Below, in pieces: positions 42,917 through 52,050 of a DNA stretch of 64,000 bases. Positions within the stretch are counted from its first letter, which is position 1, and every line of letters starts with the position of its first letter. Origin of the DNA: Thiocapsa sp. UBA6158 (GTDB lineage Bacteria > Pseudomonadota > Gammaproteobacteria > Chromatiales > Chromatiaceae); NCBI RefSeq assembly GCF_002423035.1, contig NZ_DIUM01000072.1:8635-72634 (forward strand), read 5' to 3'. The notes under the pieces are model-generated. The model was not told where the DNA came from. It did not search any database and worked only from the letters and a program-made list of their open reading frames with translations. Position numbers and translations under genes: made by a program.

Positions 42917-44170
42917 CTACCGCTCGATGTGGAGGATTCCGAGCCTGGTCTCGGGGGGAAAGCTGCGGATCCAGGTGTCGAGTATCGCCAGCTGCGTCGG
43001 CAGCCTGTCGATGGCGGCGGAGGCGTCGGAGTAGCCCGAATAAAGACTGTGAATCAGGACGAACCAAGGGCGGCCCTGGTAGCTCTCTTCGCGGAAATAA
43101 ACACGCGACGGCAGCTCTTCGCGGCGTGCGAAATCAAGCAGCTCGTCGAGCGAGTAAAAGCCGATCAGCTGCAAAGCGAACGGTGTATTCCCGACGGTCA
43201 GGGGTTCGTCGAGGATACGAGCCGAAACCGGCCGGGCCTGTTCGCTATTCGCGTCGAGGCTCCGTGCAACCGGCTCGATACTCTGTGGTCGGGCATCCTC
43301 GTTGCCCGGGGACGGGTCGCCGGTCGGTGACGCGCTCGGCGTGAGGTCGGACGCAGGGTCGGGTTCGGGGGCGGCCTCGGGGACTGTCTCGGATGAGGGC
43401 TCGGGCGAGGGCTCGGGCGAGGGTACGGCAGCTGGCTCGGTGTCTTGACCGGCGAGTTCCTCCGGTGTTTGCGTTGGCGCCGGGGCGGTGTCGTCTCGGA
43501 TCGCGGCCGCAGACGGGGATTCCTCGACCTCGGCATCGGGTACTGCTTGCGCCATCGGCGCTGATTCGGGTTCGGCCGGCGCGCTCGGGGTCTCCTCGGC
43601 GGTGATCGCGATCGTGTCGTCGGTCTGTTCAGTCTCATCGGTGGGCTCGGGGGCGAGCCGCATCTGCACCTGATCGGCCGATGCCGACCCTTCGGGCGGC
43701 GCCTGCGGCTCCGTGGCCTCGCCGCGCGGGGGCAAGGACTCCGACATCGCCGCAACCGAGGCGCGCAGATCCGCCAATCCCGCCTGCAGGGCCGCATCTT
43801 GGGCCGCGACGGCAGAGAGCTGCTCGTAGTCGACACGCAACCGGGCAACATCTTGGATCAGCGTGCGTTGCACGGCATCCAGATGGCCGTAGACGAAGAA
43901 CAAAGCGCCGCCGAGCAGGGCGGCGACCAACAGGAGTGCTCCGATAAAGACCGATACCTGATGCTTGAGTCTGGCGTTGGTCTCTTCGTGATGTGTCTGC
44001 CAAGCGCGCTGCAGACGATTGGTCGTCAGCCGTCGGTCGTCGTCGACATCCGCGATTCGCGTCACGAGCGCGTTCTCGGCCGCTTGAAACTCAAGCCGAT
44101 GGCGCGCCAACGCCTCCGACAACGAGACGATCTGATCGGCCAACGTGGCCGTGTCTGGCGTGTTCTCCAT
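42917..44170 (-). CDS. Single-pass membrane protein with coiled coil and SPOR-like C-terminus
   Basis: 417 residues. A predicted coiled coil (LADQIVSLSEALARHRLEFQ) leads to a membrane helix VFIGALLLVAALLGGALFFV (about residues 75-95). A long Pro/Glu/Ala-rich linker follows, e.g. PSPEPSPEPSSETVPEAAPE. The C-terminal domain ALQLIGFYSLDELLDFARRE...WFVLIHSLYSGYSDA resembles SPOR peptidoglycan-binding domains as in DamX-like proteins. It may work at the septum. It is the first gene of the sucrose set by position but its link to sucrose is not evident. Confidence 0.65.
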   Translation of the reverse strand: MENTPDTATLADQIVSLSEALARHRLEFQAAENALVTRIADVDDDRRLTTNRLQRAWQTHHEETNARLKHQVSVFIGALLLVAALLGGALFFVYGHLDAVQRTLIQDVARLRVDYEQLSAVAAQDAALQAGLADLRASVAAMSESLPPRGEATEPQAPPEGSASADQVQMRLAPEPTDETEQTDDTIAITAEETPSAPAEPESAPMAQAVPDAEVEESPSAAAIRDDTAPAPTQTPEELAGQDTEPAAVPSPEPSPEPSSETVPEAAPEPDPASDLTPSASPTGDPSPGNEDARPQSIEPVARSLDANSEQARPVSARILDEPLTVGNTPFALQLIGFYSLDELLDFARREELPSRVYFREESYQGRPWFVLIHSLYSGYSDASAAIDRLPTQLAILDTWIRSFPPETRLGILHIER

Positions 44171-44344
44171 CGAAGCCGCGTCCTTCAGTTAATCCGATGC
44201 TCGAGTCGACCTGCGGCCCCGCGGTCCCGTCGCCGGGACCCGGGCGCTGCTGCGCCTTGCGCGGGATCGGCACTGCACCGAAATATTCGTGTGAGGCCGG
44301 TATATCATACCAGCCATGATCGATTTCGTCGGGCGAAGACCATC

Positions 44345-44848
44345 ATGAGTGAATCCAAACAGGCTGAATCGCAGAAGGTCAGGGTGCTTTTCGTGTGCAT
44401 GGGCAATATCTGCCGCTCTCCCACGGCGCACGGTGTCTTTCGACAGCTGGTCGTCGCGCGGGGGTTGTCGCATCGCGTGGAGATCGATTCCGCCGGCACC
44501 CATGCCTATCACGTCGGCGAGCCGCCCGATCGGCGCGCACGTGCGACCGCGCTCGAGCGCGGGATCGATATCGGCGATCTGCGTGCCCGTCTCGCCGAGA
44601 GCGCCGATTTCGAGTCCTTCGACTATGTGCTGGCGATGGATCGGGACAACTACCGCATTCTGTCTGGCCTATGCCCGCCGGGGATGGAGTCCAAGCTGCG
44701 GCTCTTTATGGAATTTGCGCCCGATCTCGGGGTACGGGACGTGCCCGATCCCTATTACGGAGGAGCGCGCGGTTTCGATCAGGTCTTCGATCTGGTCGAG
44801 GCGGCATCTCAAGGGCTGTTGGAAGACCTGATGCAGCGCCTTCGGTAA
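44345..44848 (+). CDS. Low-molecular-weight protein tyrosine phosphatase
   Basis: 167 residues with the CX5R active site VLFVCMGNICRSPTAHG and the general-acid loop DVPDPYYGGARG. LMW-PTPs control bacterial tyrosine kinases, often in exopolysaccharide export. ATG 44345 with GACCATC upstream; a palindrome GGTATATCATACC (44301-44313) lies in the promoter region. Convergent with the deacetylase; its stop codon TAA overlaps the end of element F. Confidence 0.85.
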   Translation: MSESKQAESQKVRVLFVCMGNICRSPTAHGVFRQLVVARGLSHRVEIDSAGTHAYHVGEPPDRRARATALERGIDIGDLRARLAESADFESFDYVLAMDRDNYRILSGLCPPGMESKLRLFMEFAPDLGVRDVPDPYYGGARGFDQVFDLVEAASQGLLEDLMQRLR

Positions 44849-44954
44849 CCGCGTCCGTGGCACACGGATGCGCGATCGCAGCCCGCGACGTCCAGGTCAC
44901 AATGGCCTTCGAATCGATGCGACGACAGTGCAGGCCCGACTGGACGCGGTTTAC
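44845..44954. repeat. MITE-like element, copy F
   Basis: AACCGCGTCC (44847-44856) and GGACGCGGTTTA (44942-44953) are inverted ends of a roughly 110-bp element filling the gap between convergent genes. The left TAA and the right TTA (TAA on the minus strand) are the stop codons of the two genes. Confidence 0.55.
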
Positions 44955-45688
44955 GGGGCACCGACCTCGGAGTAACCGGCATGAGACCGAAAGCGGCGAA
45001 GGTCCCGACGCAGATCCTCGGCGAGGCGCAGGTCGAGGTCGTTGGGATGGATCCCGATGCGGATCCAGCCCCGCCGGTGGGCGCGCCGACGATTGAGCCG
45101 GTTCCAGATCCGGATGGCCAGGGTGCGTAGGGTGGTATCCGCCTCGTAGCCCGTGAGCGGGACCGGATGCATCCGTCCGGTTTGGGCCGAGAGGACACCG
45201 CTGAATAATTCATAGCGTGTGAACGGCAGGCTTGCGAGCGTCGAGCGCGGGATGGAGCCCATCGCCCAGGCCGGCGGGCAATAGAGCGCCGGAGCACCGA
45301 GGTCCCGGTCCACGAACCAGGCGTGGCAGCGCGCGATCAGGCTTTGGATGCCGATCCGGTCGAGCGCGAGGTGCTCGGCGACATTGCGCGAGATGACGCG
45401 CGAATGCACGCGGTGCGCGAACCCGGTGATGCGCTCCACGCGGTGGACCCAGCCGTGGCCGGCAAGCTCGCAGCCCCTCGCCTGGTATCCGCGCAGCCGC
45501 TCGATCCCCTCGTTGTTCCAACCGGTGCCGGGAACCACCAACAGCGTGACAGGCGCGATCCCGTCGGCGTCGAGCAGAGTCAGGATGCGCTCGACCTGCG
45601 GAAGGGTCTCGGGCATGACGTCGTGCACCGAGACCAGCGCGCGGATGCGTCCGGCGCTCGAGCCGCTTGTGGGTTCAGCGTTTGACAT
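44951..45688 (-). CDS. NodB-like polysaccharide deacetylase (DUF2334)
   Basis: About 245 residues. The catalytic carbohydrate-esterase core is visible: RALVSVHDVMPETL (first Asp), LAGHGWVHRVER (metal His) and WIRIGIHPNDLD. The DUF2334 group deacetylates or otherwise acts on sugars of surface glycans. The start at 45688 (MSNAEPTSG) overlaps the glycosyltransferase end by 14 bp; an earlier in-frame ATG at 45703 is possible. Last of the leftward sulfotransferase set. Confidence 0.75.
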   Translation of the reverse strand: MSNAEPTSGSSAGRIRALVSVHDVMPETLPQVERILTLLDADGIAPVTLLVVPGTGWNNEGIERLRGYQARGCELAGHGWVHRVERITGFAHRVHSRVISRNVAEHLALDRIGIQSLIARCHAWFVDRDLGAPALYCPPAWAMGSIPRSTLASLPFTRYELFSGVLSAQTGRMHPVPLTGYEADTTLRTLAIRIWNRLNRRRAHRRGWIRIGIHPNDLDLRLAEDLRRDLRRFRSHAGYSEVGAP

Positions 45689-46838
45689 CGACTGTTTCGG
45701 CATAGTCGCCCGACAAGACGGCGAGCCAATGTTGCAGGTTGCGCTGGTTGATCTCCCGAGCGCCTTCGCGTCCCAGACGCGCCTTGCGCTCGCGGATGGC
45801 CGGGTCCAGGTCACGCAGCCGCGCCAATGCATCTGCGAGGTGCTCGCCCTCCTGGATTCGGAAGATGCCTCGGCTCAGTAGATCCCAGCTCAGGATGCCG
45901 CAGGCCGAGGACACCAGCACCGGGCGTGCGCGCGCCATCGCTTCCAATGCAATGGTGCCGAACGACTCGACCGTCGAGGGCAGGATCAAGGCGTCCATCT
46001 CGTCGATCAGGGCCATGACCCGACTGCGGCTGACCCAGCCGGAATGTCCGAGGTTGGGCAAGCCTCGGCACTGTTCCTCGACCCACGCGCGCAGGGGGCC
46101 GTCGCCGACGATCAGGAACTCGATGTCCGGGAGTCGACGCGCTGCCGCGACGATGGCGTCCAGATTCTTCTCCGGTGCCAGACGCCCGGCGAAAAGCACT
46201 CGAGCAACTTGCCTGCTTGCGGGGACAGGAGGCATTTCGAGAAACCGCCGCGGGATGGGGGTTGCCATCAGGCTGACGCTGCGCGCACCGATCGATCGCG
46301 CCACCGCCATCATTTCTTCGGAGTTTGCCAAGACCAGATCGCTCTTGCGGAAGAGCAGCCGATGACAGGCAGCGAGGTATCCGTTGGCGATGCGTGCGCC
46401 GAAACCCCAGTCCTGGAACAGCGTCGTCAGCGCCTCGAAATGGGTATGGAATCCGACCACCAGCGACGCCCCGCAGCGCTCGGCCAAGTGCATTCCGAGC
46501 ATGCCGAACGGGCCGGGAGTCGGGACGATGACGACGTTCGGGCGCAGGCGATCCAGACGTCGGCTCACGAGCCAAGGGGCGGGCAAGACGATCTTCTGCG
46601 TCGGGTCGCCGGGCAGCGGGAGTGTCAGACCTCCGGACCAGGATCCCGCGCGACAGCGCGGGGCGACTAAATCGACGCGAACGCCGGCGCCTCTGAGATG
46701 GTCGGCGAGGTCGCGGTAATAGGCGCCCACACCGTTGCGCTCGGGTGCGGCGTCGGACACGATGGCAACACGCAGCTCGGCGGCGCAGGGTTGCACGGGT
46801 GTCCTAACACTGGTCTCCGCAGTGGATAGGTTCAGCAT
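45675..46838 (-). CDS. GT4-family glycosyltransferase
   Basis: 387 residues. The N-terminal domain has VAIVSDAAPERNGVGAYYRD, the middle HTHFEALTTLFQDWG, and the C-terminal donor site VESFGTIALEAMARARPVLV. The GT-B fold transfers a sugar from a nucleotide donor to a lipid or glycan acceptor. Its GTP-style start (MLNLSTAETS) overlaps the sulfotransferase stop by 35 bp, so the genes are coupled. The upstream in-frame ATG at 46946 lies inside the sulfotransferase and is not used. Acceptor unknown. Confidence 0.8.
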   Translation of the reverse strand: MLNLSTAETSVRTPVQPCAAELRVAIVSDAAPERNGVGAYYRDLADHLRGAGVRVDLVAPRCRAGSWSGGLTLPLPGDPTQKIVLPAPWLVSRRLDRLRPNVVIVPTPGPFGMLGMHLAERCGASLVVGFHTHFEALTTLFQDWGFGARIANGYLAACHRLLFRKSDLVLANSEEMMAVARSIGARSVSLMATPIPRRFLEMPPVPASRQVARVLFAGRLAPEKNLDAIVAAARRLPDIEFLIVGDGPLRAWVEEQCRGLPNLGHSGWVSRSRVMALIDEMDALILPSTVESFGTIALEAMARARPVLVSSACGILSWDLLSRGIFRIQEGEHLADALARLRDLDPAIRERKARLGREGAREINQRNLQHWLAVLSGDYAETVDVKR

Positions 46839-48084
46839 GGCGCACGGGTGTCCTGGTTGAGGATGAGCCCATGGGATCGTCGCCGGGCCTCGCTCCCCGG
46901 TGCATCGACGATGCATCGGCCGCGGTCCATACCGACCGGGCGGCAAGCCGTGCGAAGACGGGTCCCGGATCGCGATCGATGTCCCCTCGAGAGAGTCCGA
47001 ACTGCTCCAGGCTGTAGCCGTGAGCGCTTCGGTAGGTTCCGGCCTCGGCCGCGCGGCGGGCGATCGCGGCGCGGAATTCCGAGCTCGCCGGGAGCCCGAG
47101 CTGCGCGTAAATCTCCGGCATCCGACAAGCCGGGTCCGACTGCAACGCGCGCATCGTAACCCATACGCAGCGCTCTTCGGGAAGTTCTCCCAACGCCCTT
47201 TCCAGATTCTTGTAGTAGAAGCTCAGTTGCTCGGTCAAGCGTTCGCGAAAATCGGGGCTCGCCGAGAGGACATCGAAGAAGTCGATTCCGGCCGCGAGCG
47301 AGCTCAGCTGAGACGGGAGCGTGGCATGCGGCTCGCGCAGACAGACGATGAAGCGCGCGTCCGGGAAGCGCGCCGCCAGAGTGCCGGCCAGTGGGGCGAA
47401 GGCGGCGTTCTTCGACAAGAGCCTCTTCTCGGGGCCCTGGACGTAGAGATGTCGCTGCAGGCACCGATGATAGAAGTCCATCAACCGTGCGCGCCGTGCT
47501 TCCGGCATGTCCCGGTCGAACAGGCCCATGCGCCACAACAGATCCGAGTGCGGGAAGGGCAGAACCAGGATGAAGCAGGCCAGCACGGGCATGAGCGCGA
47601 AGTAGTCCTCCTCCGGGTCGCTCAAGCGCATGGCGTGGACCGCATCGAGGCCCTTGAAGGCGTGTCGCTCGATCCAGTCGAGCATCCGCCCGAGGGGGCG
47701 ACCGACGCGCGCATCGAGTCGCCCGAGGCCGAGCCAGAAGCGCCGTTGCGTCACCGAGGGTGCGAAGAGACATTCCCAGGTCGAGAAGGTCGTCAGTGCG
47801 GTGTCGTCCGCGATGACGCGATGCAAATAGGTGGTTCCGCTGCGGGGTACCCCGAGCACGAACAGCGGCTCGCGGACCGCGACACGACGATAGCCGCGGT
47901 AGAAGATCTCGTCGAGCAGGAAGCCGATCCAGTGGATCCCTTGGACAAGTGCGAAGAGCGGGATGAATCCGCTCATCACCAGCATGCGTTTGGCGCTCGG
48001 CCGGGGACGGCCCGGAGCCGGCACGAATGTCCGATAGGTCAGACGGAGTAAGTCGGTCAGGCTCTCGAAAAACAGTCCGAGCAT
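46804..48084 (-). CDS. PAPS-dependent sulfotransferase family protein
   Basis: 426 residues. The phosphosulfate-binding loop is LFVLGVPRSGTTYLHRVIAD and the 3'-phosphate-site region FIVCLREPHATLPSQ. A hydrophobic stretch MLVMSGFIPLFALVQGIHWI suggests a membrane association. It is the first gene of a leftward set with a glycosyltransferase and a deacetylase, consistent with making a sulfated glycan or glycolipid. Starts 99 bp after the rne stop, beyond a hairpin. The substrate is not known. Confidence 0.8.
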   Translation of the reverse strand: MLGLFFESLTDLLRLTYRTFVPAPGRPRPSAKRMLVMSGFIPLFALVQGIHWIGFLLDEIFYRGYRRVAVREPLFVLGVPRSGTTYLHRVIADDTALTTFSTWECLFAPSVTQRRFWLGLGRLDARVGRPLGRMLDWIERHAFKGLDAVHAMRLSDPEEDYFALMPVLACFILVLPFPHSDLLWRMGLFDRDMPEARRARLMDFYHRCLQRHLYVQGPEKRLLSKNAAFAPLAGTLAARFPDARFIVCLREPHATLPSQLSSLAAGIDFFDVLSASPDFRERLTEQLSFYYKNLERALGELPEERCVWVTMRALQSDPACRMPEIYAQLGLPASSEFRAAIARRAAEAGTYRSAHGYSLEQFGLSRGDIDRDPGPVFARLAARSVWTAADASSMHRGARPGDDPMGSSSTRTPVRHAEPIHCGDQC

Positions 48085-48135
48085 GATGACCCCGATGAGC
48101 CGGATCCTACGTTGACGGTTTCAGGCGATTTCGGT

Positions 48136-48172
48136 CGGTTGATCCAGGTCGCGCGAGGACGCGGATCAACCG
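48136..48172 (-). terminator. Inverted repeat after rne
   Basis: CGGTTGATCC (48136-48145) and GGATCAACCG (48163-48172) form a perfect 10-bp stem with a 17-base GC-rich loop. It lies between the rne stop and the sulfotransferase start. No T-tract follows, so it may be a partial terminator or an RNA-stability element. Confidence 0.4.
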
Positions 48173-48183
48173 CTGCTGCGCGG

Positions 48184-51100
48184 CTAGGCGCCGCCTTTCG
48201 GTTCGATAGGATCGGCCCCCGAGTCTGCCGCCGCGGCGGGTGCGGGCGCAACAGGCTCTGGTCTAGGCGTCGACCGATCGTCGGTGTCGGCCGAGGCGTT
48301 GGTTTCACGCCGGAACCCTTCGGACGCAGGATGATGCGCGCCTGCCCCGGCCGGGGAATCGGCCGGCTGAGGCGGGGCGGTCTCCGCGACGGGCGCCGGG
48401 CGCGGCATCGTGGTGGTCGGCTCGCTCGCTTGGGTCTGGTGCTTGATCGGCGAGGTGGGCTCGCTCGCCGGGGCTTCGTGCCTGATCGGCGCGGTCGGCT
48501 CGCTCGCCGCGGCCTCATGCCTGATCGGCGCAGTTGGCTCGCCGGCGGGAGCCTCATGCACGATCGGTGTGGTCCGCTCGCTCGGCATCGATGCCTCGGC
48601 GCTCGATCCGTCCGGTCGCGGCTCCGCGCGCGCGTTTTCGCCCTGCGAGACGACAGCGTCTTCGCGCATCCGCCGCTCAGGCCGGAACTCGCGGGGTTTC
48701 GAGGTCGCCTCGATCGGTCCCTCGTGCGCCGGCTGCCGATCGTGCGGCTGCGGGGGCATTTGGTCTGCGGTGGGATTCGAAGCGCCTTCGGCGCTGCCGG
48801 CCTCGTCTCCCGTGCCTTCCTTCGTCTCCGCGCTCGCGTCCACACCGGCCGAAGAGCGTCGGCGATTGCGGCCGCCGCGACGCCGACGCGAGGACCGAGG
48901 CCGCTCGCCGGCCGGTGCTGCGTTGCCGTCCTGCCCCGGCTCGGTACCTGTGTCGGATGTCTCGTCCGAGGCATTCTCGGCCCCCTCGGATTGTGCGCCG
49001 AGGCGCGCCTCCTCGGCACGCTCCGTCGGGCCTTTGCGTTCGATCGAATCGCTCGATGTTTCGCCCGCCGCGCCGGTTTGCGCGGCGGTCTCGTCCGAGG
49101 ACGGCCTCGCAGCCGGTCTCGGTCCGGCGGTCTCGCCGACGGGTGCAATCATCAGAGGATGATCCTCCGGCCGGCTGCCGCGCGACGACGCGGCTGCTCG
49201 ATCGCCGCTCGTCGCCGGCGTGTCTTCGCCTTGGCGTTCGGCCTGTTGCCGACCCGCGGTGCGCTCGCCGGAGCCCTCGTCGCCGCGGCTATCCTGATCG
49301 CGCGCTGCTTCGCCCGCGGGACGGCCGCCCTCGCTCGATCCGGAGCTGCGCCGACCGCGTCCGCGCGAGCCGCCGCGGCGCGAGCGTGTCTCGCCGTTGC
49401 GGCGGGCCTGCATCTGCTCCTCGGTCTCGGGTCGTGTCGGATCGGCCGGCGTGACGGACTCGCTGCCCTGGCCACCCTCGGTACGACCGCGGATCGGCTC
49501 CGCACGCGCCTGCTGCTCGGGTGCCGGTCGGCTGTGCCGGCCCTGGTCCTGGCGCCCGCGCTCGCGCTCGCCCGAGGATTCGTCGCGGCGCCCCTGCGGG
49601 GGTCTGCTTTGGCTGCGGCGCTCGCCCGAATCGGCGGCGTGCCGCGGTGGCTGCGTGCGCGGCTGGGTCTCGGGCGTCAAGCGCTCCGGGGCGGTCGGCT
49701 TGCGGGTTGCGGGGGTCTCCGCTTCGGGCTGGCGCGGCGCGAAGAGTCCGGTCCAGATGCGCTTGAGCAGGCTCTCGGGCTCGCCGCGCTCGGCCTCGCG
49801 ACGCACGGGTGTTTCGGGCTGGGGTGTCGGTGTCCAGCGTTGGGGGGCCGGGGTCGCCGGCGAGACCTGCTTGACCGCCGGCTCCTCGGCCTGCACGGGT
49901 TGACCGAGCTTGGCATAGAAGGGCGCGACCTTGGTCTCCGAGGGTGCGGTCAGCTCGTAGCTCGCCTGGTCCGGAGCGACCTTTCCCGCATCCTGGGTCC
50001 GGACGCGCTCGATCTGGTATTCCGGTGTTTGGAGTGCCTCGTTGGGCAGCAACAGGACCTCCACACCCTGACGCTGCTCGATCTCGAGGATGCCGCGCCG
50101 CTTCTCGTTGAGCAGGAAGGTCGCGACGCTCACCGGCAGCTGCGCGACGATGCGGTGGGTGCTCTCCTTCATCGCCTCTTCTTCGACGATGCGCAGGATC
50201 GACAGTGCGAGCGACTCGACCCCGCGGATAGTCCCCTGACCCTTGCAGCGCGGGCAGACCTGTTGGCTCGATTCGCCGAGCGAGGGGCGCAGCCGCTGGC
50301 GCGACATCTCCAGCAGACCGAAGCGCGAGATGCGTGCGACCTGAACCCGGGCACGGTCGTGCTTGAGCGCGTCGCGCAGCCGATTCTCGACCTCGCGCTG
50401 GTTCTTCGGCGGCGTCATGTCGATGAAGTCGATGACGAAGAGTCCGCCCAAGTCACGCAGACGCAGTTGGCGGGCGATCTCGTCGGCCGCCTCGAGGTTG
50501 GTGTTGAGCGCGGTCTCCTCGATGTCCGCGCCCTTGGTGGCGCGCGCCGAGTTGATGTCCACGGAGGTCAACGCCTCGGTGTGATCGATGACGATGGAGC
50601 CGCCCGAGGGCAGGCGCACCTCGCGCTGAAAGGCCGACTCGATCTGGCTCTCGATCTGATAGCGGGTGAAGAGCGGGACCTCGTCCTGGTAGAGCTTGAG
50701 CTTCTTCAGATTGCTCGGCATCACCTGGCGGATGAAGCTCTCGGCACGTTCGAAGACGGCCTTGTTGTCGATCAGGATCTCGCCGATGTCCACGCGCAGG
50801 TAGTCGCGGATCGAGCGGATGATGACGTCGCTTTCCTGATAGATGAGGAAGGGCGCCTTGCGGCCCTCCGCGGAGGTCTCGATCGCCTTCCAGAGCTGCA
50901 GCAGATAGTCCAGGTCCCACTGGAGCTCCTCGACGTTCTTGCCCACGCCCGCGGTACGGACGATCAGGCCCATGTCCTCGGGAATCTCGAGCTGGCTCAT
51001 GGCGTCGCGCAGCTCGCTGCGGTCCTGGCCCTCGATGCGTCGCGAGACCCCGCCGGCGCGCGGGTTGTTGGGCATGAGCACCAAATAACGCCCGGCCAGC

Positions 51101-51465
51101 GAGATGAAGGTCGTGAGTGCTGCGCCTTTGTTGCCGCGCTCCTCCTTGTCGATCTGGACGACGACCTCGCGGCCCTCGCGCACCGACTCCTTGATGCTGA
51201 CGCGCGAGCCGGGTTTGACGCTGTCGGGCTCGAAGTAGGCACGCGCGATCTCTTTGAGCGGGAGGAAGCCGTGCCGATCGGCACCGTAGTCGACGAAGGC
51301 GGCCTCGAGGCTGGGCTCGACGCGGGTGATGATACCTTTGTAGATGTTGGCCTTTTTTTGCTCTCGGCCGGGTGACTCGATATCCAGGTTGTAAAGCTGT
51401 TGACCGTCGACGGTCGCAACACGCAACTCTTCGGGCTGAGTTGCGTTGATCAGCATGCGTTTCAT
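48184..51465 (-). CDS. rne: Ribonuclease E
   Basis: 1093 residues, the endoribonuclease that begins mRNA decay and processes rRNA. ATG 51465 (MKRMLINATQPEELRVATVD) is the family start; the upstream in-frame ATG is rejected. The S1 domain follows (NIYKGIITRVEPSLEAAFVD). The DNase I-like catalytic region has SVDINSA and LFVIDFIDMTPPKNQ (catalytic Asp pair), and the zinc link CPRCKGQGTI near residue 400. The C-terminal half, from about residue 540, is low-complexity, rich in Pro, Glu and Arg with repeats such as PTAPIRHEA, as in disordered degradosome scaffolds. Confidence 0.95.
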   Translation of the reverse strand: MKRMLINATQPEELRVATVDGQQLYNLDIESPGREQKKANIYKGIITRVEPSLEAAFVDYGADRHGFLPLKEIARAYFEPDSVKPGSRVSIKESVREGREVVVQIDKEERGNKGAALTTFISLAGRYLVLMPNNPRAGGVSRRIEGQDRSELRDAMSQLEIPEDMGLIVRTAGVGKNVEELQWDLDYLLQLWKAIETSAEGRKAPFLIYQESDVIIRSIRDYLRVDIGEILIDNKAVFERAESFIRQVMPSNLKKLKLYQDEVPLFTRYQIESQIESAFQREVRLPSGGSIVIDHTEALTSVDINSARATKGADIEETALNTNLEAADEIARQLRLRDLGGLFVIDFIDMTPPKNQREVENRLRDALKHDRARVQVARISRFGLLEMSRQRLRPSLGESSQQVCPRCKGQGTIRGVESLALSILRIVEEEAMKESTHRIVAQLPVSVATFLLNEKRRGILEIEQRQGVEVLLLPNEALQTPEYQIERVRTQDAGKVAPDQASYELTAPSETKVAPFYAKLGQPVQAEEPAVKQVSPATPAPQRWTPTPQPETPVRREAERGEPESLLKRIWTGLFAPRQPEAETPATRKPTAPERLTPETQPRTQPPRHAADSGERRSQSRPPQGRRDESSGERERGRQDQGRHSRPAPEQQARAEPIRGRTEGGQGSESVTPADPTRPETEEQMQARRNGETRSRRGGSRGRGRRSSGSSEGGRPAGEAARDQDSRGDEGSGERTAGRQQAERQGEDTPATSGDRAAASSRGSRPEDHPLMIAPVGETAGPRPAARPSSDETAAQTGAAGETSSDSIERKGPTERAEEARLGAQSEGAENASDETSDTGTEPGQDGNAAPAGERPRSSRRRRGGRNRRRSSAGVDASAETKEGTGDEAGSAEGASNPTADQMPPQPHDRQPAHEGPIEATSKPREFRPERRMREDAVVSQGENARAEPRPDGSSAEASMPSERTTPIVHEAPAGEPTAPIRHEAAASEPTAPIRHEAPASEPTSPIKHQTQASEPTTTMPRPAPVAETAPPQPADSPAGAGAHHPASEGFRRETNASADTDDRSTPRPEPVAPAPAAAADSGADPIEPKGGA

Positions 51466-52050
51466 AGGGTTGTATTCCGCACCACGACGCGTCTCCCGTC
51501 TCGGGGACTGCTCGCCGTGCACCCCGGCAAAACCGCGGGCGGATCGGCGTGTCGCCGCCGTGCCGATGAATCGGCCCGACGGCATCGGCAGCGTCCGTTC
51601 GGGCGGGCTCTTGGGCCGCCCCGACGGGCACGCGCGTGGTCAGTAGTGTTTTGTCGTCGACGAGCGCCCGTAGGGGCGCTCGCACCTGATCGGCCCGCCT
51701 GGGTGGAGGGGTCGATCTAGGGAGCGGCGAGCTTGGCGCCGGCTGCGCTGAACTGCCGTCGTACAGGGCGCGCGGCGCTCACAGGGTGTAGAATGCGCGG
51801 TCACTCGACGAAGCGAGTCCGCGACACCACTCGAGATCCCGCGCATCGGCCTGTTCGGACATCGGATGCCGGCATGAGGGTCGGGCCTTCCGAGTGAATT
51901 CGACTCCACTCGCTCCGGCAGGTGATCGACCCTTGGCTGCGCTCGCCGCTCCGGGAAAAATCGCGTTTCCGCTGGCCAGCGCAAGCGTCCAAGTGTATCA
52001 GTAAACCTTATTTAGCATCAATTGAGCCACCCAGGCAGGCGCCATCATTC
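51466..52050. promoter_or_regulatory. Divergent leader region between rne and rluC
   Basis: 585 bp. An AT-rich patch at 51985-52025 is the best promoter candidate. The long leader before rne (over 500 bases) fits the known feedback control of rne by its own 5' untranslated region, but no hairpin was traced in detail. Confidence 0.4.

Noticed and set aside
48112..51375. A 1087-codon frame antisense to rne
   Set aside because: Shadow of the GC-rich disordered rne C-terminus; rne itself has clear motifs.
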